Assembly (NCBI GenBank): GCA_965229335.1 | Contig: OZ245874.1 | Coordinates: 6,758,001 to 6,822,000 of the forward strand | Origin: JAFKFH01 sp017307375 | Lineage (GTDB): Bacteria; Pseudomonadota; Alphaproteobacteria; Ferrovibrionales; Ferrovibrionaceae | Direction of reading: 5' to 3' | DNA: 64,000 nt | In this document: positions 44,701 to 53,122 of the stretch, piece by piece | How the letters are laid out: the number at the start of each line of letters is the position of its first letter | Position numbering within the stretch: position 1 is the stretch's first letter | Notes under the pieces: generated by a model | The model's database searches: none | What the model was told of the DNA's origin: nothing | What the model saw: only the letters and a program-made list of their open reading frames with translations | Made by a program: the position numbers and the translations under genes

Positions 44701-45202
44701 TGCGGCTGCCAACGCGCTTGGACGCAGCGTCATTGATCCGCTCCTTGCGGCGGGCTTGGAGTTGGCGCAGACCGCCCCAATCGGCAAGCAGGTCATCGAT
44801 AGCGCCTCCATCCGAACCGGTAATCTCGACCCCGTGATAGGCACCGCGTTGGTGGGCGCCGAGTTGCTCCCAAGACCTTCCTTGATCCCGTCAATACACG
44901 ACGCTGCGCAAGGCTATGTGCGCCGCACGTTCGATCGCGGCGACATGGCTATCGGGCTGCCGAAGCAAACGAGCTTGTTCCGCACGCCGGAACTCGAACA
45001 CCATCTTCCCGGCTCGTTCAGGACCACGTTCGACTTAATGCACCTGGAGGCGCTCGACGCTCCTATCGCCGCCGCCGTCGCGGCGAAAACCGACATCAAG
45101 CTGACGCGCGCGCAACTCCGGCGCTGTAAGGAGGCTATGAGGGCCGATCCTGTCTATTTCGCGGAGGGTTTCACGGCGGCACTGCTGGGCACAGAACGAT
45201 AG
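41753..45202 (+). CDS. druH: DruH-like protein of a type III Druantia system
   Basis: A 1149-residue protein without signal peptide, membrane helices or a domain I recognise. The N-terminal 120 residues are helical and charged (KLIADAILKHKASNAVRLSI). The middle (about 400-850) is rich in beta strands, with repeated Trp/Arg segments. The C-terminal 300 residues are helical again. There is no Walker, nuclease or cysteine-cluster motif. The assignment to DruH rests on size, on being one of exactly two genes, and on the large DEAH/DUF1998 helicase starting 14 bp downstream. The ATG at 41753 overlaps the stop of the chimeric leader ORF. Confidence 0.7.
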   Translation: MHTPPLLSASIEQLENSFEAARGDYAQLKLIADAILKHKASNAVRLSIKVNAEMFRLKREAGILSSPSKKLTELLGQFQLRAPDGRPLHRYRLGKDGYDQLSTFMRLRAPRLADGNSNDAALLALWSSAWFRREYDGSLRKYSQLASAIGANITDAQWRELLTQGLEWWQRPLIVRTGRRHRLLTIAVEGGFPARVLEAGLGWLPRFLNEVVGRLLGVAENPSSDDAFAMADAAKHRLRDAYREQAFIALAADLALAIVKLRRIAERMSTPGTAPSAVLDQLHPNWRNELPIAADTDAARRLVDGMLAAEKIARGLGGGAGCVRVLRRRVEGWSAGLRLSLGGELKAAELAGLAAPGTRLGVHPYGVLARAVGEELAFLDPPGEDDDSWRLRPLTGRTELDDVPMVARIEVLIQSPSGLARVMPWPGGSPEHSDVITFEIEADDAEGPTALVLAARGSASLRAVRVVVTAPADWSVRWEDEAVEGSPHSIGTIDDRRRLWLADRSVLVESADGSLLYRIQTGVDEESRDRIGLDGHSPQGLDGADDWPLFAGPPTVNCYHGRTQTKPADNELLWRQARSDQWRELARSRLPVGVVEIMWRDAKTRFVRDRVRAATIPPSARVFRERDGEGWRYSFQGFGKLAIAPEPVAGLHAERHSETVFTLSFRSNPARRVTFAIKIPNSTHQIRITLPFPLRDGIAHWNGKIVQPGSEMTPAQLAELVAFGESRLTLCCEVKNVESAFPAHYTLGERELGLRPLADRVRSDLASAGIDTWVALSIGNGAPPWRIRLFDCDIRCADGMASIVKLGLNEQSLILAGRSVAAPCEEYRLAEISGEDALNRHSIMLAESMTGAWWVYLRSDRTVRSRPSIVLCAGPTPPTGHGLAAAAIIAAPSVRQAAIVERLNAIAADADGIAEDVAWLTRLTGSLDGLPASTFDVLTALPQVPGVLARLLLSADDTTRASIWRLEMELPFIWAALPLEAWSAAANALGRSVIDPLLAAGLELAQTAPIGKQVIDSASIRTGNLDPVIGTALVGAELLPRPSLIPSIHDAAQGYVRRTFDRGDMAIGLPKQTSLFRTPELEHHLPGSFRTTFDLMHLEALDAPIAAAVAAKTDIKLTRAQLRRCKEAMRADPVYFAEGFTAALLGTER

Positions 45203-45215
45203 TGGGGAAATAGAT

Positions 45216-48200
45216 TTGCGCACGTTGACGCCATTTCAGGCGCTGGAAGAAATTCACCAACGGTCGGTCGAGGCAATCCTTGGTCTGAGCGGGCTCAACC
45301 ATGCTGCGCTTGCCGCGGAGGTTCGACGCAAATTCGGCGGCCGGGACATCAGTTCCGGAGCCCTGTTGCAGGAGCCGATCCTCGAAGCTGCATTTCCCTT
45401 CATCGAAGCTGAGCCGACACTAGCTTCGCTTGCGGGCACGTTGCTCCACCCCAAGGTTATTGATGCACTTGATCTGCCGGGCGAACCTCGAATCGGCAAA
45501 GACCGGCATCCCTATACGCATCAGCTTGAGGCTTGGCAGCACCTGACTGCTGTCCCCCCTCAGTCGATCCTCGTCACCAGCGGTACCGGCTCAGGCAAGA
45601 CCGAATGTTTCATGGTCCCTTTGCTCGACGATCTGGCGAAAGAAGCCGAGGCGCAGCGCGAGCCGCTCTGCGGCGTACGTGCGATCGCGCTCTATCCGCT
45701 CAACGCACTCATCGCGAGCCAGCAGGACCGGCTAGGCAAATGGACCAGGCCGTTCGGGGGCAAGATACGTTATGCCCTCTATAACGGTGAAATGCCCGAG
45801 GACGACAAGGATGCGCGCGAGCGCACCACCCCGGAGCAAGTTCTTTGCCGCCGCACTCTGCGGAGCAACCCGCCTCCCATTCTCGTCACCAATGTGACGA
45901 TGCTCGAATATCTGACGGTGCGCCGGAAGGATCGGCCGATACTGGATGCCTCGCAGGGCAAGCTGCGCTGGATCATTCTCGATGAGGCGCACAGCTATAC
46001 TGGATCCAATGCGGCGGAAATCGCGCTGCTCCTGCGGCGCGTACTCCTATCCTTCGATGTGACGCCAGATCAGGTCCGATTCGTCGCCACTTCGGCGACA
46101 ATCGGTGAAGGCGCCGATGTCACGGAAGACTTGCGGCGTTTTCTGCGCGATGTCTCGGGCGTGGCGGGGGAGCGTGTGCATGTCGTGGTCGGGCATCACC
46201 GTACGCCTCAGCTACCGCCGCCCGATCAGGAGAAGCGCCTTGGCAGCATCTCCGTGTCAGAACTTGACGCCGGTTCGGCCTTCGAGCGGCTTTCGCGTAA
46301 TCCGGTGGTGCAGAATCAAGTAACCGAACTCACGCGCGGCGCACGCCCGTGGTCCGTGGTAGCCAGGGAACTGAGTGAAACGGGTGCGGAACCCGAAGCG
46401 CTTGCGCTCGCGCTGGCCCGTGCCGAAAAAGGCGGTGAGCGGCTGTTGCCCTTGCGAGTCCACGCGTTTCATCGGGCCATTCCCGGCTTATGGACCTGCC
46501 TCAACCCCGACTGTACCGGACGGGCGGATGGCTGGCCCTTTGGCGGTATATTGCCGGAAGCGGTCGATAAATGCCCTGCTTGCGACGGTCGGGTGCTACC
46601 CGTGGTGTCCTGTCGAAGTTGTGGCGAGCCCTTCCTCGATGCGATTGAGGAGAGTCGTATTCTGCGTTCGCGCGATGAAGATGAGCGCGAAGACGAGTAT
46701 GCGCGGGATTCGGAAGAGGAAAGCGCGTCATCATCGGATGACGAAGAAGTGCGGTTAGCCGCTCCGGGGATCGAGCGCCTTATCGCCGCGCGCCCCTTAC
46801 CCCATGCCCGCCCGCTGCACGTCGATCCGCACAGTGGCGTCATCGCCGACCGGCCGGGCGATGGATTTATCGCTCTATCGGCCCATGATCGCGAGGAACC
46901 TGAATTTTGTCCCTCCTGCCAGATAGCTGGCACAGAGAAGCAGCCGCGCATATTGTGGCCATTCCGGTTTGGCGCGCCCGCGATCTTGAGCAATGCAAGC
47001 CCGGTGCTGCTCGAGAGCACCGAGCCCTCGACGCCTGATCCTGAAGCCGAGCATTCTCCCCCTGCCGAAGGTCGACAATTGCTGTCGTTTACCGATAGCC
47101 GGCAGGGAACGGCTCGGTTCTCCGCGAAATTGCAAAACGCCGCCGAGCGAAACCATGTGCGCGCGCTGATCTATTTCGCAGCGCAGGACTCCACGCGCGA
47201 CGATCCGGCGAATGCAGCTGACTTGGCTCGTCTGGATGCCGCTATCGCAGCCCTCCGGGCGCATGGAGGTGTGGCGGCTGAGACAGCCTTGCCGCTTTTG
47301 GAGCAACAGAGGAAAGATTTGGCCAAGACCCCCGTTGGTCTGCTTTGGGAGACTGTACGGAGTCGGCTGATCGAGCGCGATGAAATCAGCTACTGGATGC
47401 GTAAGGTCTGGGCGAAACGCGACCCCGAACGTTTCGGCGATCCGGCGAAGGGACCGGCACGCTTTGCTGAACTGATGCTGCTCCGGGAGCTCGCCCGCCG
47501 CACCCGACGGGCCAATTCGCTCGAGACCATGGGGCTAGCGAGCCTGCGCTTTGAGGTGATAGAGAATCTGCCTGATGCGAAAACGCCAGATGCATTGCGC
47601 TCCCGAGGAAAGATCATCCAGGATTGGCGCGATTTCCTCTACCTGAGCCTTACTATCAATGTGCGCGACTACTTCGCGATTCGGATCGACGGACCCGACG
47701 CACATTGGCTGCAACCGGGTATCCCATCGAAACGGCTAATCGGTCCCAATGATGCTATCACCTCAAGGGCAGAGATTCGGTGGCCGCAGGTGCGGCCGGG
47801 CTATGTTGCGCAACGCGGCACTCTTCCACGACTGTTAGAGCTTGCGCTCGAGTTGAACGCGGACGAACGCGGCGATCGCGATATCATCAACGAAGTTCTT
47901 GAAAGGGCGTGGCTAGATCTCCGACCGCTGTTCACGACCACTGGCGGCAGTGACCTACGGCTCGATCTGGCCAATGCTCTAATCGCGCCCGTGGAAAAGG
48001 CATGGCGCTGCCCGGTCACGCGCCGTGTGCTCGATGCGACCTTCTGCGGCTATTCACCCTACGGCCTGCGAGCTGGAACGATGCGCAGGACAGGTTCGCG
48101 CGCAGAACTTATCGAGATGCCGCGACATCCCACCCCTTTCCTGAGGGAGCCTGGAGGCGAGGCGGATGTGCGCGAGTGGTTGTCGGATAACGAGCGCGTA

Positions 48201-51200
48201 GGTCAATTGCGAGCGACTGGGTTGTGGACAGACCTCCACGACCGGATTGCGCTTGGATCGCCCTATGCACGAGCGGCTGAACATTCGGCCCAACAGCCTT
48301 CGCGGCGCCTGCGCAATTATGAGGCCGAGTTTCGTCGTGGCGAGATAAATATCTTGAACTGCTCGACGACCATGGAAATGGGCGTCGATATTGGCAGCGT
48401 ATCGACAGTGATGATGACGAACGTACCGCCGTCGATCGCCAACTATCGGCAACGCGTCGGCCGCGCAGGGCGCCGGCGGCAGGCCACGGCGCTGGCTTTC
48501 ACCTATTGCAAGGACACTCCGATCGAATGGGAAGCCTTCCGCACGCCGATACGCTTTCTCTTGCGCGCCGTCGCCGCACCGCGTGTTTCGCTGGACTCAG
48601 GCCCGCTGGTCCAACGGCATATCAATGCACTGCTGCTGGCCGCGTTCGTCCGAGAGCAGAATGGCGACGCGACCACGACTAAGGCGGGGCCATTTTACGG
48701 GTTCCCGGCGGACTTGCGAGCGGAACGCCTGCCTGACCCGCCATCGGTGAGGTTCCGCACCTGGCTCACCAGACCGAGCACACAGGAGGCAATGACCAAA
48801 GCTGTCAGCGAATTAGTACGTAGCTCTGTGCTCGAAAATGACAAGGGCCTGTTCGAGGGCGTTGCTGCTGCCATCGAAAGCGCTGAAGCTGAATTTCGCG
48901 CCGAGTGGGACGGCTTGCAATCGCAGGCGGCCGGGCTGGATCGTGACACGGCGAAGAAGGCTATCGGCTTCCAGCTCCAGCGGCTGTGTGCTGAGTTTCT
49001 GCTATCCGACCTGGCCAATCGCGGAGTGCTTCCGGGGCACGGTTTTCCGACTGCCGTCGTCCAGTTTGTCCACAAGGACGAGCCGGACAGTGATGAAGGA
49101 AATACCGAGGAAGGCAGCCCATTCCGGCGCCGCTTCTTCGCCAGCCGAAACCTGGACCAAGCGATGCGGGACTATGCGCCCGGCGCCGACGTGGTGATCG
49201 ACGGGCTGGTGTATCGATCGGCGGGGGTCACGCTCAACTGGAAGCGACCTGCGGGCGAGTCCGATGCCCGCGACATCCAAAGCTTGGGCTATGTCTGGTA
49301 CTGCAAAGGATGCGGCGCCGCCGGTACGCTTCATAGTCGGACCGACGAATGCCCGGAATGCGGAGTAACCGGCAACGCGCTCCGGCAACACGAGTATTTG
49401 CGGCCAGCCGGCTTTGCGGCGGAGCGGGAGCCCGCACACGCCGAAGCAGACACCGTTTCCTATGTGCCGCCTAAGCCGCCCATTGTTGCCGCGAGGGGGG
49501 CGAACTGGCATCCGCTACGGGTGCCAGAACTTGGGCGATCACGCACGACTGCCAACGGTTTGGTGTTTTACGCCAGTGCGGGAAGTGAACACAATGACGG
49601 CTATACGATATGCCTTCACTGTGGGCGAGCGCAGGCGGAAGGCGTATCTGGAAGTCCACCTTTCTCCGAGCACAGGCCGCTCCGCTACACCAAAGCGGAC
49701 GACGACGGGAAATGCCCCGGCGCGGCGAAACCATTCGCGATCAAGCAAAACCTTCTGCTCGGTCACGAGGTTCGCACCGACGTGTTCGAATTGCAGCTCG
49801 ACGGACTCGATCAGCCAGGCACCGCATGGGCGTTTGGATCGGCGTTGCGCACGGCGCTCACGCGCGAACTCGGTGTCGAGCTAAACGAGGTGGGACTCTG
49901 GATTGAGCCTCGGCAGACCGCGATTGGAAGTCGGAACCAGACCCTGTTTCTGTTCGATCACGCAGCTGGTGGGGCCGGCTTCTCCGCGAGAGCGAAGGAT
50001 TTGTTCGCGAAGCTGTTGAGTCCCATGCGCAACCTGCTCGACTGCAAGGTCGATGGTTGCGTCAATGGCTGTTCTGCTTGCATCCTGACGTCCGACTTGC
50101 ACGACCAACAACGGCTTATCGATCGGCAGGCCGCGCTTTCCTTTCTCGATGGTCATTTACGTCTACTGGCGGTACCGGATTCCTCCGATCTGTTCGCGCC
50201 CGGTGCTAGCTTTAGCGACGATCTCGTGGACGAACTGGCTAAGGGGAGTAAAGCCGCAGTTGTCTGGGGCGAAACTCTCGATTTGCCCGGACTACACGGC
50301 GGCAACTTCCTCCGCTTGGCGGCTTCTCTCCAGCGTTCCGGGCATACACTCACCCTCATCCTGACACAGGCTGCCTTGTCCAAGATGGACGATGCCACGC
50401 GGCTCAGGCTTCGGGATCTGGTGGTCCGCTACGACATTACGCTGCGCCAAGGTTCGCCGCCGCGTTTCCAAAATGGTGCTGTCGCGATAGCTGCCGTATC
50501 GAACGGACGGGCTGGTGAGATCTGGGCGACCCGTGACGGCAAGGCTTGCATTCTGGGTTCGCGGTGGGGCGTTCCCGCCGAGTTGCCAATACTGCGCGCA
50601 AATTGGGAATTTGAGGACGGTAGCGAGGCGCTTCATCGCAACACGTTGGAGCCGCGCGCCGACGCCGCGTTTGTGAGCTTCACAAAAGCATGTGACGGCC
50701 CACTTGCGGATTTTGGCAAACATATGCTCAAGCTGGTGGAGCCCATTCTTCAGCGTGTAGGTGGATGGCGACCGGGCCACCTAGTTAAAGTCGAGTATTT
50801 CGATCGCTACCTCAAGTCTCCACTGAGCGTGCGCTTGGCATGTGAATGTATCGCTGCTCTTTCAAAGGCTATCGGAAGTGCGGGCCAAACGCGGATGTCA
50901 TTAGTGAGTGAGCCGTGGCGCCCTGCTTCTCGCTATGATGACAGGAGACCCTGGCAGGCGAATCACGATTGGCGATCTGACGATGACCGGACCAAGGCAA
51001 CGGAGGCGGTTGCCGCTAGACTCGGCTTGAAGGGATCATTGACTCTTAGAAGGGACAGACACGCAAGAGAGATGGTTCTTACGTTTGATGACTCAACGTC
51101 GGCCACACTAGTTCTTGATCAGGGATTTGGCAGTTGGACAGGCCCCAAGGGTATCCCACTGCGATTTGACTTCGACGCCGATGCACATGATCAGGCTATA

Positions 51201-51269
51201 AAATTGATGGAGCTCAATACGTTGATCCATGGGCCCGACGACCCGTCCTATATCGTTGCGCACCGATAG
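45216..51269 (+). CDS. druE: DruE-like large DEAH helicase with DUF1998 domain
   Basis: A 2017-residue superfamily 2 helicase. Motif I GTGSGKTE is at 123-130, motif II DEAH at 256-259, motif III SAT at 293-295 and motif VI QRVGRAGRR at 1079-1087. A cysteine cluster (CLNPDC at 428-433, then CPAC and CRSCG to about 472) is inserted between the two RecA lobes, and a second CxxC pair (CKGCG, CPECG) comes near 1367-1385. The DUF1998 module follows with FDHAAGGAGF (1580-1589) and C1610, C1615, C1619, C1622. About 390 further residues include a H-x-RE...LDQGFGSW segment. Translation probably starts at a TTG, after a ggggaaat SD; no ATG fits. Confidence 0.85.
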   Translation: MRTLTPFQALEEIHQRSVEAILGLSGLNHAALAAEVRRKFGGRDISSGALLQEPILEAAFPFIEAEPTLASLAGTLLHPKVIDALDLPGEPRIGKDRHPYTHQLEAWQHLTAVPPQSILVTSGTGSGKTECFMVPLLDDLAKEAEAQREPLCGVRAIALYPLNALIASQQDRLGKWTRPFGGKIRYALYNGEMPEDDKDARERTTPEQVLCRRTLRSNPPPILVTNVTMLEYLTVRRKDRPILDASQGKLRWIILDEAHSYTGSNAAEIALLLRRVLLSFDVTPDQVRFVATSATIGEGADVTEDLRRFLRDVSGVAGERVHVVVGHHRTPQLPPPDQEKRLGSISVSELDAGSAFERLSRNPVVQNQVTELTRGARPWSVVARELSETGAEPEALALALARAEKGGERLLPLRVHAFHRAIPGLWTCLNPDCTGRADGWPFGGILPEAVDKCPACDGRVLPVVSCRSCGEPFLDAIEESRILRSRDEDEREDEYARDSEEESASSSDDEEVRLAAPGIERLIAARPLPHARPLHVDPHSGVIADRPGDGFIALSAHDREEPEFCPSCQIAGTEKQPRILWPFRFGAPAILSNASPVLLESTEPSTPDPEAEHSPPAEGRQLLSFTDSRQGTARFSAKLQNAAERNHVRALIYFAAQDSTRDDPANAADLARLDAAIAALRAHGGVAAETALPLLEQQRKDLAKTPVGLLWETVRSRLIERDEISYWMRKVWAKRDPERFGDPAKGPARFAELMLLRELARRTRRANSLETMGLASLRFEVIENLPDAKTPDALRSRGKIIQDWRDFLYLSLTINVRDYFAIRIDGPDAHWLQPGIPSKRLIGPNDAITSRAEIRWPQVRPGYVAQRGTLPRLLELALELNADERGDRDIINEVLERAWLDLRPLFTTTGGSDLRLDLANALIAPVEKAWRCPVTRRVLDATFCGYSPYGLRAGTMRRTGSRAELIEMPRHPTPFLREPGGEADVREWLSDNERVGQLRATGLWTDLHDRIALGSPYARAAEHSAQQPSRRLRNYEAEFRRGEINILNCSTTMEMGVDIGSVSTVMMTNVPPSIANYRQRVGRAGRRRQATALAFTYCKDTPIEWEAFRTPIRFLLRAVAAPRVSLDSGPLVQRHINALLLAAFVREQNGDATTTKAGPFYGFPADLRAERLPDPPSVRFRTWLTRPSTQEAMTKAVSELVRSSVLENDKGLFEGVAAAIESAEAEFRAEWDGLQSQAAGLDRDTAKKAIGFQLQRLCAEFLLSDLANRGVLPGHGFPTAVVQFVHKDEPDSDEGNTEEGSPFRRRFFASRNLDQAMRDYAPGADVVIDGLVYRSAGVTLNWKRPAGESDARDIQSLGYVWYCKGCGAAGTLHSRTDECPECGVTGNALRQHEYLRPAGFAAEREPAHAEADTVSYVPPKPPIVAARGANWHPLRVPELGRSRTTANGLVFYASAGSEHNDGYTICLHCGRAQAEGVSGSPPFSEHRPLRYTKADDDGKCPGAAKPFAIKQNLLLGHEVRTDVFELQLDGLDQPGTAWAFGSALRTALTRELGVELNEVGLWIEPRQTAIGSRNQTLFLFDHAAGGAGFSARAKDLFAKLLSPMRNLLDCKVDGCVNGCSACILTSDLHDQQRLIDRQAALSFLDGHLRLLAVPDSSDLFAPGASFSDDLVDELAKGSKAAVVWGETLDLPGLHGGNFLRLAASLQRSGHTLTLILTQAALSKMDDATRLRLRDLVVRYDITLRQGSPPRFQNGAVAIAAVSNGRAGEIWATRDGKACILGSRWGVPAELPILRANWEFEDGSEALHRNTLEPRADAAFVSFTKACDGPLADFGKHMLKLVEPILQRVGGWRPGHLVKVEYFDRYLKSPLSVRLACECIAALSKAIGSAGQTRMSLVSEPWRPASRYDDRRPWQANHDWRSDDDRTKATEAVAARLGLKGSLTLRRDRHAREMVLTFDDSTSATLVLDQGFGSWTGPKGIPLRFDFDADAHDQAIKLMELNTLIHGPDDPSYIVAHR

Positions 51270-51311
51270 AACTGAGCATTGTGTTATAGCCGGTCCAGGA
51301 GAGGGGCAACA

Positions 51312-53006
51312 ATGTCACGAGGTCTGCGCAAGGGCCTGACCGCGTACGGCGACGAAGGATTCTCGCTGTTCCTGCGCAAGGCCTTCATCAAGGCGATGGG
51401 CTATTCCGACGATGCCCTCGATCGCCCGATCGTCGGCATCGCCAACACCTACAGCGACTACAACCCCTGCCACGGCAACGTGCCGGCGCTGATCGAGGCG
51501 GCCAAGCGCGGGGTGATGCATGCCGGCGGCATGCCGATGGTGTTTCCGACCATCTCGATCCATGAGAGCTTCGCCCACCCGACCTCGATGTACCTGCGCA
51601 ACCTGATGGCGATGGATACCGAGGAGATGATCCGCGCCCAGCCGATGGATGCGGTGCTGCTGATCGGCGGCTGCGACAAGACCCTGCCGGCGCAGATGAT
51701 GGCCGCCGCCTCGGCCGACCTGCCGGCCGTGCTGCTGCCGACCGGGCCGATGGTCGTGGGCCACCACAAGGGCGAGGTGCTGGGCGCCTGCACCGATTGC
51801 CGGCGGCTGTGGGCGGCCTATCGCGCCGGCCAGATGGATCAGGCCGAGATCGAGACCGTATCGGGCCGGCTGGCACCGTCGGTCGGGACCTGCATGGTGA
51901 TGGGCACCGCCTCGACCATGGCCTGCCTGACCGAGGCGATGGGGCTGAGCCTGCCGATGAGCGCGGCTGCCCCGGCGGTGCATGCCGAGCGCGTGCGGCT
52001 GGCCGAGGCCAGCGGCCGGCGCGCCGCCGAGATGGCGATCGCCGGCGGGCCGCGGCCATCGGACCTGATCACGCCGGCATCCTTGCGCAATGCCATGGTC
52101 GTCATGCAGGCACTGGGGGGATCGACCAACGGCCTCGTGCATCTCGCCGCCGTCGCGCGCCATGCCGGGCTGAAGGTCGATCTCGACCAGTTCGACCGCA
52201 TCGGGCGCGAGACGCCGGTGCTGGTCGACCTGAAGCCGTCGGGCGATCACTACATGGAGCATTTCCATCATGCCGGCGGCCTGCCCAGGCTGATGCGCGA
52301 GCTGACCGACCTGCTCGATCTCGCCGCCCCGACGGTCGCCGGCGGCACGCTGGCGGATGTGGTCGCCGGGGCCGAGGAGGTACCGGGCCAGGACGTGATC
52401 CGGCCACGCGGCCGGCCGCTGAAGGCACAGGGCGCGATGGCGGTGCTGCGCGGCAATCTGAGCCCGCGCGGCGCGGTGATCAAGCAGTCGGCCGCCTCGC
52501 CCGCGCTGATGAAACATACCGGCCGGGCCGTGGTCTTCACCTCGCTCGCCGACATGGCGATGCGGATCGACGACCCCGATCTCGACGTCAACGCCGACGA
52601 CGTGCTGGTCCTGCGCCAGGCCGGGCCGCGCGGCGCGCCGGGCATGCCCGAGGCCGGCTATCTGCCGATTCCGAAGAAGCTGGCGCGTACCGGCGTCAAG
52701 GACATGGTCAGGATCTCGGACGCGCGGATGAGCGGCACGGCCTTTGGCACCATCGTCCTGCATATCGCGCCGGAATCGGCGGCGGGCGGCCCGCTGGCCC
52801 TGGTGCGGGACGGCGACCTGATCGAGCTGGACGTCGCCGCGCGCAGGCTGGAACTGAAGGTCGATGCGGCCGAGTTGGCCCGCCGCGCCGCCGAGACCGA
52901 CCATGCGGTGCCGCGCCCGGCGCGCGGCTACGCCCGGCTCTACCACGACCATGTGATGCAGGCCGATGACGGCTGCGACTTCGACTTCCTCGGCGCCGCC
53001 CCGTGA
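51312..53006 (+). CDS. IlvD/Edd family dehydratase (sugar-acid dehydratase type)
   Basis: A 564-residue Fe-S dehydratase. Cysteines in SDYNPCHGN, GGCDKTLPAQ and SVGTCMVMGTASTM are the cluster ligands, and ALGGSTNGLVHLAAVARHAG and KMVRISDARMSGTAFGT-like blocks complete the family pattern. The sequence style (GLRKGLTAYGDEGFSLFLRK) is that of arabonate/xylonate-type dehydratases, not of the valine-pathway enzyme, so a sugar-acid substrate is likely. The ATG at 51312 has a strong SD (aggagaggggc). Its first 25 codons are duplicated at 41574, on the other side of the defence island. Confidence 0.9.
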   Translation: MSRGLRKGLTAYGDEGFSLFLRKAFIKAMGYSDDALDRPIVGIANTYSDYNPCHGNVPALIEAAKRGVMHAGGMPMVFPTISIHESFAHPTSMYLRNLMAMDTEEMIRAQPMDAVLLIGGCDKTLPAQMMAAASADLPAVLLPTGPMVVGHHKGEVLGACTDCRRLWAAYRAGQMDQAEIETVSGRLAPSVGTCMVMGTASTMACLTEAMGLSLPMSAAAPAVHAERVRLAEASGRRAAEMAIAGGPRPSDLITPASLRNAMVVMQALGGSTNGLVHLAAVARHAGLKVDLDQFDRIGRETPVLVDLKPSGDHYMEHFHHAGGLPRLMRELTDLLDLAAPTVAGGTLADVVAGAEEVPGQDVIRPRGRPLKAQGAMAVLRGNLSPRGAVIKQSAASPALMKHTGRAVVFTSLADMAMRIDDPDLDVNADDVLVLRQAGPRGAPGMPEAGYLPIPKKLARTGVKDMVRISDARMSGTAFGTIVLHIAPESAAGGPLALVRDGDLIELDVAARRLELKVDAAELARRAAETDHAVPRPARGYARLYHDHVMQADDGCDFDFLGAAP

Positions 53007-53122
53007 GTCCCTGCTGCAACAGGTCGCACCGATACTGCGCTTTCGTCGCCCGGTTCCCTTTGTCAGCCCCGGCGGACCTGGGTTAGGGTCGGTAGCCGTC
53101 GGCCAAGTCTTAGGGAGACTGA

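Larger units (their letters stand above)
41649..51270 (+). mobile_element. Defence island (Druantia type III-like) inserted next to a dehydratase gene
   Basis: About 9.6 kb with lower G+C and more varied codon use than its neighbours, most marked at its left end (41650-42200). It holds only two genes, druH-like and druE-like, and no integrase, transposase or obvious attachment repeat. On the left it is joined to a truncated 5' end of a dehydratase gene and on the right to a complete dehydratase gene. The borders given are approximate: left, where similarity to the dehydratase stops; right, just after the druE stop. Confidence 0.65.

Noticed and set aside
45216..51269. DISARM, BREX or Zorya instead of Druantia
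   Set aside because: DISARM splits the helicase and the DUF1998 protein (DrmA/DrmB) and includes DrmC and a methylase. BREX needs PglZ and a methylase, and Zorya needs MotAB-like genes. None of these is present.
41644..51311. Integrase, transposase or perfect direct repeats at the island borders
   Set aside because: I found no recombinase gene. The two dehydratase 5' ends share only short runs of identity, not an attachment core, so no specific element type is claimed.
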